A stretch of DNA of 64,000 bases from Feifania hominis (GTDB lineage Bacteria > Bacillota > Clostridia > Oscillospirales > Feifaniaceae). The notes beneath the pieces are model-generated. The model was not told the DNA's origin. It saw only the letters and a list, made by a program, of their open reading frames with translations, and did not search any database. The stretch covers positions 248,001 through 312,000 of the forward strand of contig NZ_JACRSP010000002.1 in NCBI RefSeq assembly GCF_014384765.1, written 5' to 3'. Every line of letters starts with the position of its first letter. Positions within the stretch are counted from its first letter, which is position 1. A program made the translations under genes and the position numbers. This document shows positions 1-8,704 of this stretch, in pieces.

Positions 1-895
1 GCATGATCTCCGTTCGCCCCGCGCCCATCAGCCCGCTGAAACCGAGAATCTCACCCTGATGTACTTCAAAGCTCACGTCGTCGAAGACGCCGCGGCGGCT
101 CAGATGCCGAACTTCGAGAACCGTCGGTCCGATCTCGGCCTCCTCTTTCGGATAGAGGTCTTTGAGCTCACGTCCCGCAATCCAGCGGATGAGGTCATTT
201 TCCGTTGTCGACGAGGCCTCAACGGTAGTAATGTACTGCCCGTCGCGCATGACGGTGATGCGGTCGGCCACGGCGAGCACCTCATCGAGCTTGTGGGAGA
301 TGAAAATGATTGCCACTCCCTGCCCGGTGAGAGTTCTCATTATTTTAAAGAGAAGCTGAATCTCAGACTCCGTCAGAGCCGAGGTCGGCTCATCCATGAT
401 GATGAGATCGGCCTCATAGGAGATCGCGCGCGCAATCTCCACAAGCTGCATATTGGCAACGCTTAGATTTTGTACTCTCATACGGGGGTCGATGTGTATT
501 TCCAACCGGTCAAGGAGTTCCCTCGCCTTTTTGACCATGCGCCGGCGGTTGAGCACACCGAAGTCGGTGAAGTCCTTTTCCCGGCCGATCCAGATGTTTT
601 CCGCCACGGTCGTCGACGGGACAAGGCTGATCTCCTGGTGGATCATACAGATGCCCCGCGACAGCGCCGCATGCGGGTTTTTAAAGGAGGTCCGCTCTCC
701 CCGCCACCGGATCTCCCCCTCGTCGGGCTGATACATTCCCAGGATCACTTTCATCAAGGTGGATTTTCCCGCGCCGTTCTCGCCGAGAACGGCGTGAATT
801 TCACCCTTTCTGATCTCGAGCCCTGCATGATTCAGAGCCTGAACGCCGGGAAACCGTTTGCTGATCTCCCGAAGTTCCAAAATGGTCTGCTGCAT
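1..895 (-). CDS. Sugar ABC transporter ATP-binding protein (RbsA/MglA type), 3' end off window
   Basis: The minus strand reads from ATG at 893-895, preceded by AGGAGG, and is open to the window edge, so only about the first 298 residues are present. They start MQQTILELREISKRFPG and include Walker A GENGAGKST, an ABC signature region around LSVANMQLVEIARA and Walker B LIIMDEPTSAL. A second nucleotide-binding half begins near VLEVRHLSRRGVFDDV. This double-ATPase layout is typical of ribose, galactose and xylose importers (CUT2 class). The binding-protein gene lies 71 bases upstream on the same strand, so the two form one importer operon. The permease is presumably beyond position 1. The sugar cannot be told from the ATPase. 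Confidence 0.93.
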   Translation of the reverse strand, partial: MQQTILELREISKRFPGVQALNHAGLEIRKGEIHAVLGENGAGKSTLMKVILGMYQPDEGEIRWRGERTSFKNPHAALSRGICMIHQEISLVPSTTVAENIWIGREKDFTDFGVLNRRRMVKKARELLDRLEIHIDPRMRVQNLSVANMQLVEIARAISYEADLIIMDEPTSALTESEIQLLFKIMRTLTGQGVAIIFISHKLDEVLAVADRITVMRDGQYITTVEASSTTENDLIRWIAGRELKDLYPKEEAEIGPTVLEVRHLSRRGVFDDVSFEVHQGEILGFSGLMGAGRTEIM

Positions 896-966
896 GTTTC
901 TTCCTCCTGTGAGTGAATGGGGAGGGGCGGTACGGGGCGAGACCTGCCCCTCCCCGGGAAGCTGTC

Positions 967-2031
967 TCAATCGGCGATGCCGCTGTCGCGGATTTCCTGT
1001 ACGTTGGTGATGTCCATCGGGTACATGTAGGCCTCGATGGTGTCGATAAATTTGTCGCCGTCAAAGCGAATGCCCGAGGCGAGTTTCTGGCAGGTCTGCG
1101 CGCAGATGCGGCAGATGATGCGCTTGGAGTTGAACGCCGACATGGACATTTTTCCCTCCAGAATCAGCTCCTGCGCCTGCGGGTCGCCGTTCATACCGAG
1201 CGTGAGATATTTGGACGGGTCGAGTCCCGCCGAGCTGATGACATTGACGGCCGCCATCGCCATCTCGTCGTTTTCCGCCGCAATGACGTTGATCTCGGGG
1301 TGAGCCACCAGCCAGTCCTCCACGATGCTGACTGCCTCCTGCATGAGCCAGTTTGCATTTTTGTTGATGACCTCTTCCACGCGGTCCTTGTATTTCTCGT
1401 CCTCATACAGCTCCTGGGCAAATCCCTTGTAGCCGACGTTTCCGCCGTTGGGCGCGCCGAGCAGGTAGCCGATTTTGAGCGTCTCGCCCGGGTGCTCGTC
1501 AAGCCAGTTTTTGAGCCAGCGCGCCTGCATCTTTCCGCGGATGCCGGAATCCGACACATTGACCATCGCATCATACTGGTCTGGCTTGACATTCATTTGA
1601 AGCTGATAGACCACAACGGGGATTCCCGCCTGTTTGACCGACACCACCGCAGGCACAGAGCCGTCGGGGTCGACCGACTGTACCACGATGACGTCGGGCG
1701 CCAGCGTGATGAGCGACTCGACATCCGCCAGCTGCTTTTCCACGGAGCCGTCGGCGTTGAACATGGTGACCTTACCGCCCAGCGCCTCCACTTCCTCTAC
1801 CAGTGTCTCATACATCATCGTCTGATACTGGTCCAGATTGTTCAGAGAGATTCCGACGGTAAAGTCGGTCACAAGCTCGGGCTCGCCCGTCGTTCCGGGC
1901 TCATCGTCCGGGTTGGTTGTGCCCGGCTGGGTCTGATCGCCGTCGGGCGGGGTCGGTTCCTGCCCATTGCTGCAGGCCGCCAGAGAGAAGAGCATACACA
2001 CTGCCAAGAGAAGAGAGATCCATCGTTTCAT
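967..2031 (-). CDS. Sugar ABC transporter substrate-binding lipoprotein
   Basis: The 354-residue protein begins MKRWISLLLAVCMLFSLAAC, a lipoprotein signal with lipidated Cys20, followed by a Pro/Thr/Asp-rich linker and then a periplasmic-binding-protein fold of the LacI/RbsB type (TDFTVGISLNNLDQYQTMMYETL, VIVVQSVDPDGSVPAVV, LKIGYLLGAPNGGNVG). It is anchored outside the membrane and delivers a sugar to the ATPase and permease encoded next to it. The ATG at 2031 is chosen because AAAGGAGG precedes it and it yields a clean signal peptide. A longer reading frame extends upstream to 2151 but would bury the signal. The C-terminal part has several cysteines (RIICRICAQTC), unusual for an exported protein of this family. 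Confidence 0.9.
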   Translation of the reverse strand: MKRWISLLLAVCMLFSLAACSNGQEPTPPDGDQTQPGTTNPDDEPGTTGEPELVTDFTVGISLNNLDQYQTMMYETLVEEVEALGGKVTMFNADGSVEKQLADVESLITLAPDVIVVQSVDPDGSVPAVVSVKQAGIPVVVYQLQMNVKPDQYDAMVNVSDSGIRGKMQARWLKNWLDEHPGETLKIGYLLGAPNGGNVGYKGFAQELYEDEKYKDRVEEVINKNANWLMQEAVSIVEDWLVAHPEINVIAAENDEMAMAAVNVISSAGLDPSKYLTLGMNGDPQAQELILEGKMSMSAFNSKRIICRICAQTCQKLASGIRFDGDKFIDTIEAYMYPMDITNVQEIRDSGIAD

Positions 2032-2351
2032 AGTGAGTTCCTCCTTTTTCATTTGGTCCATCCGGACAAAATTGCCTGGCAGCCACGCCCCGGTGACCAC
2101 CTTTACCAGAATCCTACTTGCAATTTTGCCAATTGTCAATAATAAAACCAATTTTCTAACATTTGTGAAAATATATCACGCTATTTTTGTGTAATTATCC
2201 AAATTTTAGTTCAAAAAATAAATTTTTACCATTTTCGATTGACTTTGGAAACTGCGAATGATAGTCTCAACTTGAAAAAATTGCGGTCAGCGGTATCAAC
2301 ATTCACATATTCCACTCGCCGCCCGCAAAAAAAGGAACAGGAGGGATATCA
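2032..2351. promoter_or_regulatory. AT-rich divergent regulatory region between the importer and the sugar catabolic operon
   Basis: These 320 bases have no gene and are far richer in A/T than the rest. On the plus strand TTGACT at 2239-2244 is followed, after 17 bases, by a weak -10 candidate TAGTCT at 2262-2267. This could drive the esterase-isomerase-ribulokinase operon. The importer operon must start on the other strand here, but I could not fix one minus promoter. The SorC-type regulator encoded at 6841 is the obvious candidate to act here; no clear shared operator was found. Confidence 0.55.
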
Positions 2352-3260
2352 TTGGCACTCATCACGACACACTTTTACTCACAGGTTCTGGGGCTCACCT
2401 GCACCATGGAGGTCATACTCCCCGAACCCGACCAGGGAATCGGCGTGGGGGCTTCCGTCTGGGACGGGAAGAGTGACCTGCCCGTGCTCTACCTGCTGCA
2501 CGGCATGTCGGACGACCACACCATCTGGCTGCGCCGCACCTCTCTGGACCGCTACGTTGCCGGCCGCAGGCTGGCTGTGGTGATGCCTGCGGTTCACCGC
2601 AGCTGCTACTCCGACCAGGCGCTCGGTTATGACTATCTCACCTTTCTCGCGCAGGAGGTCCCCGAGGTGGCAAGCCGCTTTTTCCGCATCTCCCGCCGGC
2701 GGGAGGACACGTTTGCCGCCGGGCTGTCAATGGGCGGTTACGGCGCGATGAAACTCGGTCTCACCTATCCCGAACGCTACGCCGCCGTGGCCAGCATGTC
2801 GGGGGTTCTCGACATGTGGGAACACAGCAAAGACCGCCCCTATTTACAGCTTATCGGCGATCAGGCCGCCGAGGAAAAGCTGCGCCTGGAAAACCCCGAG
2901 GCCTATCGAAATCTTGTTGATTTCAAGCTGAACTTCGGTTCTCTCGACCGATTCCGCGGCTCTGACAACGATCTGCTCTCGCTTCTTGAGCGCCGCGTAA
3001 AGTCCGGCTGCGAGCTTCCGAAGCTGGATATTTCCATTGGTATACAGGACTATCTCTACCCGACAAATGTGACCTTTCGCCATAAGCTCGACGAGCTGCA
3101 TGTGCCCTACCGCTATCATGAGGAGCCGGGCGTTCATGAGTGGGCAGTGTGGGACCGGGCTGTCACACGCGTACTCGACTGGCTTCCCGTCGAGCGCGAA
3201 ATTCCCACCGGAAACGGCGGCGACCGTGAAGCGCGGCGCCAGAGGGAGGAAGAGAAATGA
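2352..3260 (+). CDS. Esterase of the tributyrin esterase / S-formylglutathione hydrolase-like family (PF00756)
   Basis: The 302-residue protein starts with TTG behind AGGAGG. It has the alpha/beta-hydrolase order: PVLYLLHGMSDDHTIW oxyanion region, nucleophile elbow GLSMGGYGAMKLG, an acidic residue near SIGIQDYLYPTN, and a C-terminal histidine in EEPGVHEWAVWD. No signal peptide is present, so it should act in the cytoplasm. It is first in an operon with two sugar isomerase-type proteins and a ribulokinase, overlapping the next gene by 4 bases. De-esterification of an imported acylated sugar is a reasonable inference. It is a distant relative of the three tandem esterases at 61276-63787. The last 20 residues are charged and Arg/Glu-rich. 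Confidence 0.85.
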   Translation: MALITTHFYSQVLGLTCTMEVILPEPDQGIGVGASVWDGKSDLPVLYLLHGMSDDHTIWLRRTSLDRYVAGRRLAVVMPAVHRSCYSDQALGYDYLTFLAQEVPEVASRFFRISRRREDTFAAGLSMGGYGAMKLGLTYPERYAAVASMSGVLDMWEHSKDRPYLQLIGDQAAEEKLRLENPEAYRNLVDFKLNFGSLDRFRGSDNDLLSLLERRVKSGCELPKLDISIGIQDYLYPTNVTFRHKLDELHVPYRYHEEPGVHEWAVWDRAVTRVLDWLPVEREIPTGNGGDREARRQREEEK

Positions 3261-4105
3261 GACTTGGCATGTACTCCGTAGAAATCACAAGGCCGAGCGT
3301 GGAGGAGGTCTTCTCCGAGGCCGCCCGGCTCGGGTTTGAGGAAATGCAGTTCGATTTCGGCTCTGTCGGCACGCAGCAGCTGCCCGATGAAATCTCCCCC
3401 GAGCTCACCGCGCGAATCGCGGCGGCGGCTCGAACATCCAACATCGCCATCACCGCAGTCAACGGCACATTCAACATGATTCACCCGGACGCCCGTATAA
3501 GAGAGGCTGGCGTGTCGCGGTTTGAGCAAATAGCAAAGGCCTGCTCTGTCCTCGGCTGTCCGCTTATCACCCTGTGCACCGGAAGCCGCGATACGCAAAA
3601 TATGTGGCGCCGCCATCCCGGAAACGATCTGCCCGATGCGTGGAGCGATCTGCTGCACACCACCGCAGAGCTCGTCGAAATCGCCGAGCGCTATGGCGTG
3701 TTTCTCGGTGTGGAAACCGAGGCCTCCAACGTCGTCTCTTCTCCGCAGCGGGCGCGGCGCTTTCTCGACGAGATGGCAAGTCCCCGGCTTCGCATCATCA
3801 TGGATCCCGCCAATCTCTTTCACGACGGGCAGGCGCGCCTGGAAAACAGCTACGATATCCTCGCGAGCGCCTTTGATCTGCTCGCGGACGACATCATCGC
3901 CGCCCACGGCAAGGACATCCGCGAGGGACCGGGTATCTCGTTTACCTCGGCCGGGCGCGGCATCGTCGACTTTGACTACTTTGTCGGCCTGCTCAAAAGC
4001 GCGGGCTACCGCGGCGGCATCATCGCGCACGGCATCCACGAAGAGTGGGAGTTTCCCGGAACCGTCGCCTATTTGAAACAGGTACTCTCACGCGCCAATA
4101 CATAA
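3257..4105 (+). CDS. Sugar phosphate isomerase/epimerase-like TIM barrel protein
   Basis: The 282-residue protein has the xylose isomerase-like/AP endonuclease 2 TIM-barrel pattern: MRLGMYSVEITRP at the first strand, GFEEMQFDFG, LGVETEASNV (metal-binding Glu region), LRIIMDPANLF, DIIAAHGKDI and a final GGIIAHGIHEEWEF. These supply the usual Glu/Asp/His metal ligands. It overlaps the esterase gene by ATGA and precedes the ribulokinase by 19 bases, so it is translationally coupled in the operon. It probably isomerises or epimerises a sugar before phosphorylation. The exact substrate is not readable. Confidence 0.82.
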   Translation: MRLGMYSVEITRPSVEEVFSEAARLGFEEMQFDFGSVGTQQLPDEISPELTARIAAAARTSNIAITAVNGTFNMIHPDARIREAGVSRFEQIAKACSVLGCPLITLCTGSRDTQNMWRRHPGNDLPDAWSDLLHTTAELVEIAERYGVFLGVETEASNVVSSPQRARRFLDEMASPRLRIIMDPANLFHDGQARLENSYDILASAFDLLADDIIAAHGKDIREGPGISFTSAGRGIVDFDYFVGLLKSAGYRGGIIAHGIHEEWEFPGTVAYLKQVLSRANT

Positions 4106-4124
4106 GACAAAGGACGAATGCACT

Positions 4125-5804
4125 ATGAAACAGCCGCTCTACTCCATTGGCATTGACTTTGGCACTCTGACGGCGCGCGGCGTTCTCGTGGATATCAAAA
4201 CCGGCGAACAGGCGGCGGTCTCCGTCTTCGGCTACCAGGACGCGGTGATCGACCAGTATCTGCCGGGAACCGATGTGACCATCCCTGCGGGCTGCGCCCT
4301 TCAAAATCCCATGGACTACCGCGACGCGCTCGAGGGACTGCTGCGGGATATTCTCCACAAGTCCTCGGTCTCCCCCGAGCAGATCGTCGGCATCGGCATA
4401 GACTTTACCTCCTGCACCATGCTGCCTCTCGACTCCGATCTGCAGCCGCTCTGCCAGCAGCCGGACTACCGTGAGAACTACCACAGCTGGCCCAAGCTCT
4501 GGAAAGACCACACCGCACAAAAACAGGCCGACCGGATCACGTCTCTCGCCCGGGAGCGCGGGGAGGAGTTCCTCAGCCGCTATGGCGGGAACTGCTCAAG
4601 CGAATGGATGTTCGCCAAAATTCTCGAGACGCTGGAAAACGCCCCCGAGGTCTATGAGGGTGCCTTTCGGTTTGTCGAGGCCGGCGACTGGATCGTGTAT
4701 CTTCTCACCGGAGAACTCAAAAAGAGCAGCGGCCCCGCCGGCTTCAAGGCCTTTTGGAGCCCTGACCACGGGTATCCCTCGGCGGACTTTTTCAAAGCGC
4801 TCGACCCCCGTCTGGAGCATGTCGTCGCAAAGAAGCTCGGCGAGCAGGTCTACCCTCTCGGAACGCGGGCGGGCGGTCTGACGCGCGAAATGGCGGAGCT
4901 CACCGGGCTGTGTGAGGGAACGAGCGTGGCCGTCGCCAACATCGACGCCCACAGCTCCTTTCCCGCCATCGGCGCCACGGGGGATTCGACCATGTTGTTC
5001 AACATGGGCACCTCGCTGTGCCACATATTCACCTGTCCGCGCGAAGCTCTTGTGCCGGGAATCAGCGGCGTGGTGCGCGACGGCATCCTGCCGGACTGCT
5101 ATGGCTATGAGGCCGGTCAGGCCGCCGTCGGCGACATCTACGACTGGTTTGTTCGCAACCTGGTTGCGCAGAGCACCCTGCAGGAGGTCACGAGCCGCAA
5201 CGTCAACATTTTTCAACTCATGGACGAGAAAGCCGGTGCCATCCGCCCGGGCGAGAGCGGACTTCTCGCTCTGGACTGGTGGAACGGCAACCGCTCGATG
5301 CTCTGTAACTCCGACCTGTCCGGCATGATCGTCGGCCTGACCCTCTCCACTAGGCCCGAGGAAATCTACCGCGCGCTGATCGAGGGTACCGCCTTTGGCT
5401 CGCGGCGCATTCTCAGCGAATTCGAGCGGGACGTCTCCCCCGTGCGCGAGATTTACGCCTGCGGCGGCCTCTCGCGCAAGAGCCGGGTTGTGATGCAGAT
5501 CTTCGCAGATGTGCTCGGCCGGCGCATCCACATCTCGGGCGTACAGCAGACCTCCGCCTTTGGCGCGGCCATCTACGGCGCAGTTGCGGCGGGCAGCGGC
5601 CGCGGCGGCTATGATACCGTTTCGCAGGCGAGCGCGGCCATGGCAAAGCCCTCTGCCGTCTGCTATCAGCCGAACCCGCGGTATGCGGGCATCTACGACC
5701 GCCTCTACCGCGAGTATGAAAAACTGCACGACTACTTTGGCACGGGCGCAAGCGGCGTCATGAAAGAGCTGCGCAACATCAACCACATTGCAACCAAAAA
5801 ATAA
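4125..5804 (+). CDS. araB: Ribulokinase-like FGGY carbohydrate kinase
   Basis: The 559-residue protein closely follows bacterial AraB. It begins YSIGIDFGTLTARGVLVD and has GIGIDFTSCTMLPLD, the RYGGNCSSEWMFAKILE segment, VANIDAHSSFPAIGA and the ATP-site motifs ACGGLSRKSRVVMQI and QTSAFGAAIYGA. AraB phosphorylates L-ribulose and some other ketopentoses with ATP in the cytoplasm. No arabinose isomerase (AraA) or ribulose-5-phosphate epimerase (AraD) is nearby; the two TIM-barrel proteins beside it may replace them, so the sugar may not be arabinose. Family assignment is sure, substrate less so. Confidence 0.92.
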   Translation: MKQPLYSIGIDFGTLTARGVLVDIKTGEQAAVSVFGYQDAVIDQYLPGTDVTIPAGCALQNPMDYRDALEGLLRDILHKSSVSPEQIVGIGIDFTSCTMLPLDSDLQPLCQQPDYRENYHSWPKLWKDHTAQKQADRITSLARERGEEFLSRYGGNCSSEWMFAKILETLENAPEVYEGAFRFVEAGDWIVYLLTGELKKSSGPAGFKAFWSPDHGYPSADFFKALDPRLEHVVAKKLGEQVYPLGTRAGGLTREMAELTGLCEGTSVAVANIDAHSSFPAIGATGDSTMLFNMGTSLCHIFTCPREALVPGISGVVRDGILPDCYGYEAGQAAVGDIYDWFVRNLVAQSTLQEVTSRNVNIFQLMDEKAGAIRPGESGLLALDWWNGNRSMLCNSDLSGMIVGLTLSTRPEEIYRALIEGTAFGSRRILSEFERDVSPVREIYACGGLSRKSRVVMQIFADVLGRRIHISGVQQTSAFGAAIYGAVAAGSGRGGYDTVSQASAAMAKPSAVCYQPNPRYAGIYDRLYREYEKLHDYFGTGASGVMKELRNINHIATKK

Positions 5805-5819
5805 TTGAGGAGGCGCTCT

Positions 5820-6677
5820 ATGTACACGGTATACGAGCCCAAATTCTACAGTTTCAACGGAGACTATTTCACCTACGCAAAGCTCGCCGCCGACGCCGGC
5901 ATCGAGGCAATCGGCGTGCCAAGCGCTCTTCTTGACCAGGAAAACCGGGCGCTTGAGCTCGCCCGGCTCGTATGGGAACTCGGGCTTCGATGGGGAATCA
6001 TGTTCACACCCGTCGACTTCTATGCGGCCGATGTGGACGACACGCTCTTCGAGCGTGGAATCGAAACCCTCAAGCGCCAGGCACAGACCGCGGCGAAAAT
6101 GGGCGTCCGCTACGCGTACAACCACATCTGGTCATCGAATCCCGAACGCTCCTTTGAGCGGAATTTTGACTGGCATGTCCGCCGCATTCGCCGGGTCGGC
6201 CGCATCTTTGAGGACAACGGCATTCGCTATGGGCTCGAGTTTCTCGGCCCGCGCGACGTACTTCACCGCTATGAGCACCCATTTGTGCACTCGATTGCGG
6301 GAGTCTGCGCGCTCGCCGACGCGGCGGAGCTCAAGGCCGCGTTTCTCTTTGACACCTATCACTGGTACTGTGAGGGCGCGCGGCTGGACGATCTCTATTT
6401 CGCCCTCGCGCACACCGACCGTATGGTCGGGCTGCACGTCAACGACGCCGCGGCCGGCCGCAAACCCGAGGAACAGCTCGACATGGAGCGCGCCATGCCC
6501 ATGACGACCGGTCTCATTGACGCTGGAAAAATCTATCAGCTCTTCGGCTCGCACGGCTATGAGGGCCCCGCGGCCTGCGAGCCTCTGCACCCGTCTATGG
6601 AACATTTTCAGGAAATCGGTGCGCAGGCAACGGCGCAGGAAATTGCCCGCGCCTATCAGATGCTCGCGTCGCGCTGA
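5820..6677 (+). CDS. Second sugar phosphate isomerase/epimerase-like TIM barrel protein
   Basis: The 285-residue protein starts at the ATG after TTGAGGAGG, 15 bases past the kinase stop. It shares the xylose isomerase-like barrel fold with the gene at 3257 but is divergent from it. Visible metal-site elements are YGLEFLGPRDV, AAFLFDTYHWYCEGA and MVGLHVNDAAAGR, and a C-terminal GPAACEPLHPSMEH. Two different barrels around one kinase suggest two successive interconversions of the sugar. It is the last gene of the operon and is followed by an inverted repeat. Confidence 0.82.
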   Translation: MYTVYEPKFYSFNGDYFTYAKLAADAGIEAIGVPSALLDQENRALELARLVWELGLRWGIMFTPVDFYAADVDDTLFERGIETLKRQAQTAAKMGVRYAYNHIWSSNPERSFERNFDWHVRRIRRVGRIFEDNGIRYGLEFLGPRDVLHRYEHPFVHSIAGVCALADAAELKAAFLFDTYHWYCEGARLDDLYFALAHTDRMVGLHVNDAAAGRKPEEQLDMERAMPMTTGLIDAGKIYQLFGSHGYEGPAACEPLHPSMEHFQEIGAQATAQEIARAYQMLASR

Positions 6678-6691
6678 AGTCTCCTCCACAT

Positions 6692-6734
6692 GTGACATCG
6701 GCGGCCCGAAATCTGTATGGGCCGCCGATGTCAC
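6692..6734 (+). terminator. Perfect 16-bp inverted repeat after the sugar operon
   Basis: The arms at 6692-6707 and 6719-6734 are exactly complementary around an 11-base loop. No long T-run follows, so it may terminate weakly or act as a 3' stabilising hairpin. Confidence 0.6.
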
Positions 6735-6759
6735 GGCATTCTGTCTGATTTTGAAATGG

Positions 6760-6788
6760 TTGATTTATACCATAAAATAGGGTATTCT
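6760..6788 (+). promoter_or_regulatory. Promoter with internal inverted repeat before the SorC-type regulator
   Basis: TTGATT at 6760-6765 and TATTCT at 6783-6788 are separated by 17 bases. The half sites ATACC (6767-6771) and GGTAT (6781-6785) form an inverted repeat inside the spacer, well placed for autorepression by the regulator. Confidence 0.6.
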
Positions 6789-6840
6789 AGTTTTATTAAG
6801 TTAAATTTTTCCGGCAAACTAAGCAATCGGGGTGACGACA

Positions 6841-7815
6841 ATGGGTGAAGCGGAAATCCGCGATCAGCGCAGGCAGCAGATGATTACCGTCGCCAAAATG
6901 TACTACCGTGACAAGCTGCCGCAGGATGAAATTGCAAAAAGACTGAATATGAGCCGCTCCAACATCTCCCGCATTCTCTCAAAGAGCCTTGAAGACGGTA
7001 TCGTCGAGATTTCCATCAACGACTCTGTGACCAAGCACCCGGAAATAGCAGGCCGCCTCTGTCAGGCCTACCACCTCAAGGACGTCGTCATCGCCTCCTC
7101 CCATTCCGATATGGAGCGCACCACAAGAAACGTCGGCGAGAGGCTTGCCGCCTACCTTGTCAGCGTGCTGAAAAACGGGATGCTCGTCGGCGTTACAAGC
7201 GGCCGGATCAGCTATTACGCCATGCGCGGCATTCACAACACCAGAGGGCTGCACGTCGACTGTGTTCAGCTCATGGGCGGCACCTCCAATCACTTCACCG
7301 TGGAGGACAGCCAGAGCATCGCCGTCTCCTTTTCCAATCGCTTCAACGGCAACGCCTACATTCTGCCCGCGCCGCTGATGGTCAAGACCAAGCAGCTCAA
7401 GCAGCTCTTTTTACAGGAGCCGCTTTGCATGGAGGTTTTTCAAAAGTACAGCGATCTGTCCATCGCCCTGCTGGAGATCAGCCCCCTGCGCGCGCGGCTC
7501 TCCAGCGAACTTCGGGAGCCGTGGCTCTCCTATGCCGACTCTCTTCAGCTGGGTGATCTCGCCGCCGTGTCAAGTGTCTGCGGGCGCTATTTCGATCTTC
7601 AGGGCATGCCCTGCAATGCCGGTATCAACGACCGTGTCATTGCCATGGATCTGGATCTGCTCGAGAATGTGCCGATCACAGTGGGCACCGCTGCGGGGCT
7701 CGATATGCTGGAGCCCACGCTGAGTATCCTGCGAAGCGGCCTGATCAACGTACTTGTCGTGGATGAGGTTCTCGCCTGCGGGCTGGAGGAGACCAGCAAA
7801 AACGAGCGCTCCTGA
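6841..7815 (+). CDS. SorC/DeoR-type sugar-binding transcriptional regulator
   Basis: The 324-residue protein has an N-terminal helix-turn-helix of about 55 residues (MYYRDKLPQDEIAKRLNMSRSNISRILSKSLEDGIVEI), then a sugar-phosphate-binding domain of the SorC family (RNVGERLAAYLVSVLKNGMLVGVTSGRISYY, VQLMGG, and a late VPITVGTAAGLDMLEPTLSILRSGLINVLVVDE). Such proteins sense a phosphorylated sugar. It directly follows the sugar operon, which is the likely target. The ATG at 6841 has CGGGGTGA before it; a GTG at 6832 is possible but worse spaced. A strong terminator follows. Confidence 0.9.
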   Translation: MGEAEIRDQRRQQMITVAKMYYRDKLPQDEIAKRLNMSRSNISRILSKSLEDGIVEISINDSVTKHPEIAGRLCQAYHLKDVVIASSHSDMERTTRNVGERLAAYLVSVLKNGMLVGVTSGRISYYAMRGIHNTRGLHVDCVQLMGGTSNHFTVEDSQSIAVSFSNRFNGNAYILPAPLMVKTKQLKQLFLQEPLCMEVFQKYSDLSIALLEISPLRARLSSELREPWLSYADSLQLGDLAAVSSVCGRYFDLQGMPCNAGINDRVIAMDLDLLENVPITVGTAAGLDMLEPTLSILRSGLINVLVVDEVLACGLEETSKNERS

Positions 7816-7851
7816 AGTAGGGGCGTCCACTGAATAAACGCCGATAATTGG

Positions 7852-7884
7852 AAAACACTACACATCAGATGTGTAGTGTTTTTT
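7852..7884 (+). terminator. Intrinsic terminator after the SorC-type gene
   Basis: A nearly uninterrupted inverted repeat (AAACACTACACATC against GATGTGTAGTGTTT) ends in a run of six T. Confidence 0.9.
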
Positions 7885-7908
7885 GTCTGTAGGAAAGGAG
7901 GCGCTCCC

Positions 7909-8304
7909 ATGCCAGAGAAGACCGGCCAAAATCAGCCCGATGTGGCGCACGCGCCGGCAAAGAGTCTGGCCGTCGGCGCGGTCACCGGCGTTGTCAACGG
8001 CATGTTCGGCGGAGGCGGGGGGCTCGTTCTCGTGCCGCTGCTCAAAAAGGTTCTCAAGCTGCCCATCAAGGTCGCCCACGCCTCGGCCATCGGCATCACC
8101 ATCATGATGAGCCTGATGACGCTCGGCGTCTACCTCACCGGCGGTGTCGTGACGCTCGGCGATGCGATCTGGTTCATGGTCGGCGGCGCAGTCGGCGGCT
8201 TTTTCGGCGCAAAATTTCTCAAGAAAATTCCCAAGAAGCTGCTCAAAAAGGGCTTTGCCTTATTTTTGCTGTATTCGGCAGTGAGGATGATGTTTTTTGG
8301 ATAA
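7909..8304 (+). CDS. TauE/SafE-type transporter, half-size subunit 1
   Basis: The 131-residue membrane protein has three to four hydrophobic segments and the TauE/SafE repeat signature (AVTGVVNGMFGGGGGLVLVPLLKKV, KVAHASAIGITIMMSLMTLGVYLTGG, GGAVGGFFGAKFLKKIP). Full-length members have about eight segments made of two such repeats and move sulfite, organosulfonates or other anions. Here each half is its own gene, and this one overlaps the second by 8 bases, so the pair probably assembles as a heterodimer. A good AAAGGAG site precedes the ATG. The substrate is unknown. Confidence 0.82.
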   Translation: MPEKTGQNQPDVAHAPAKSLAVGAVTGVVNGMFGGGGGLVLVPLLKKVLKLPIKVAHASAIGITIMMSLMTLGVYLTGGVVTLGDAIWFMVGGAVGGFFGAKFLKKIPKKLLKKGFALFLLYSAVRMMFFG

Positions 8305-8662
8305 CCCGATTTTTCAGGCTCTGCTCGGCGCGGCGACCGGTGTTGTCAGCGGTATGGGCATCGGCGGCGGCAGTCTGCTGATCATTCTGCTGTCCTCTTT
8401 TTTCGGCTATGACCAGCTCAAGGCGCAGGGAATCAACCTGCTCTATTTTTTGCCCACGGCCGTCGTGGCTCTCATCGTCCATCTCAAAAACAAAACCATT
8501 GACATCAAGACTGTGCTCTGGTGCGGCATCTGCGGCGCGGCGGTCGCGGCGGCCGTGAGCTTCTTTGTCAAAGACATGGACAGCGGCATTGTGAAAAAGT
8601 GCTTCGCGGGCCTGATTTTTCTCGTGGGGCTCTACGAGCTCTTCACGAAAACGGAGCAGTAG
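8297..8662 (+). CDS. TauE/SafE-type transporter, half-size subunit 2
   Basis: The 121-residue membrane protein starts at TTG and overlaps the first half gene. It repeats the motif GAATGVVSGMGIGGGSLLIILLSSFFG and has AQGINLLYFLPTAVVALIVHLKN and a C-terminal segment CFAGLIFLVGLYELF, about four membrane spans. Overlap and shared motif mark it as the partner of the preceding gene. A bidirectional terminator follows. Confidence 0.8.
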   Translation: MDNPIFQALLGAATGVVSGMGIGGGSLLIILLSSFFGYDQLKAQGINLLYFLPTAVVALIVHLKNKTIDIKTVLWCGICGAAVAAAVSFFVKDMDSGIVKKCFAGLIFLVGLYELFTKTEQ

Positions 8663-8671
8663 AGACTGCTT

Positions 8672-8704
8672 AAAAAAGCGGCGCCTTACGGCGTCGCTTT
8701 CTTC
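8672..8704. terminator. Bidirectional terminator between convergent genes
   Basis: Arms AAAGCGGCGCC and GGCGTCGCTTT around TTAC, with A-run before and T-rich stretch after, so it can serve both the TauE pair and the minus-strand small gene, whose last codons it overlaps. Confidence 0.75.

Noticed and set aside
4596..6125. 509-codon open frame on the minus strand
   Set aside because: It lies opposite the ribulokinase and second TIM-barrel genes, which have clear family motifs; no ribosome binding site or domain.
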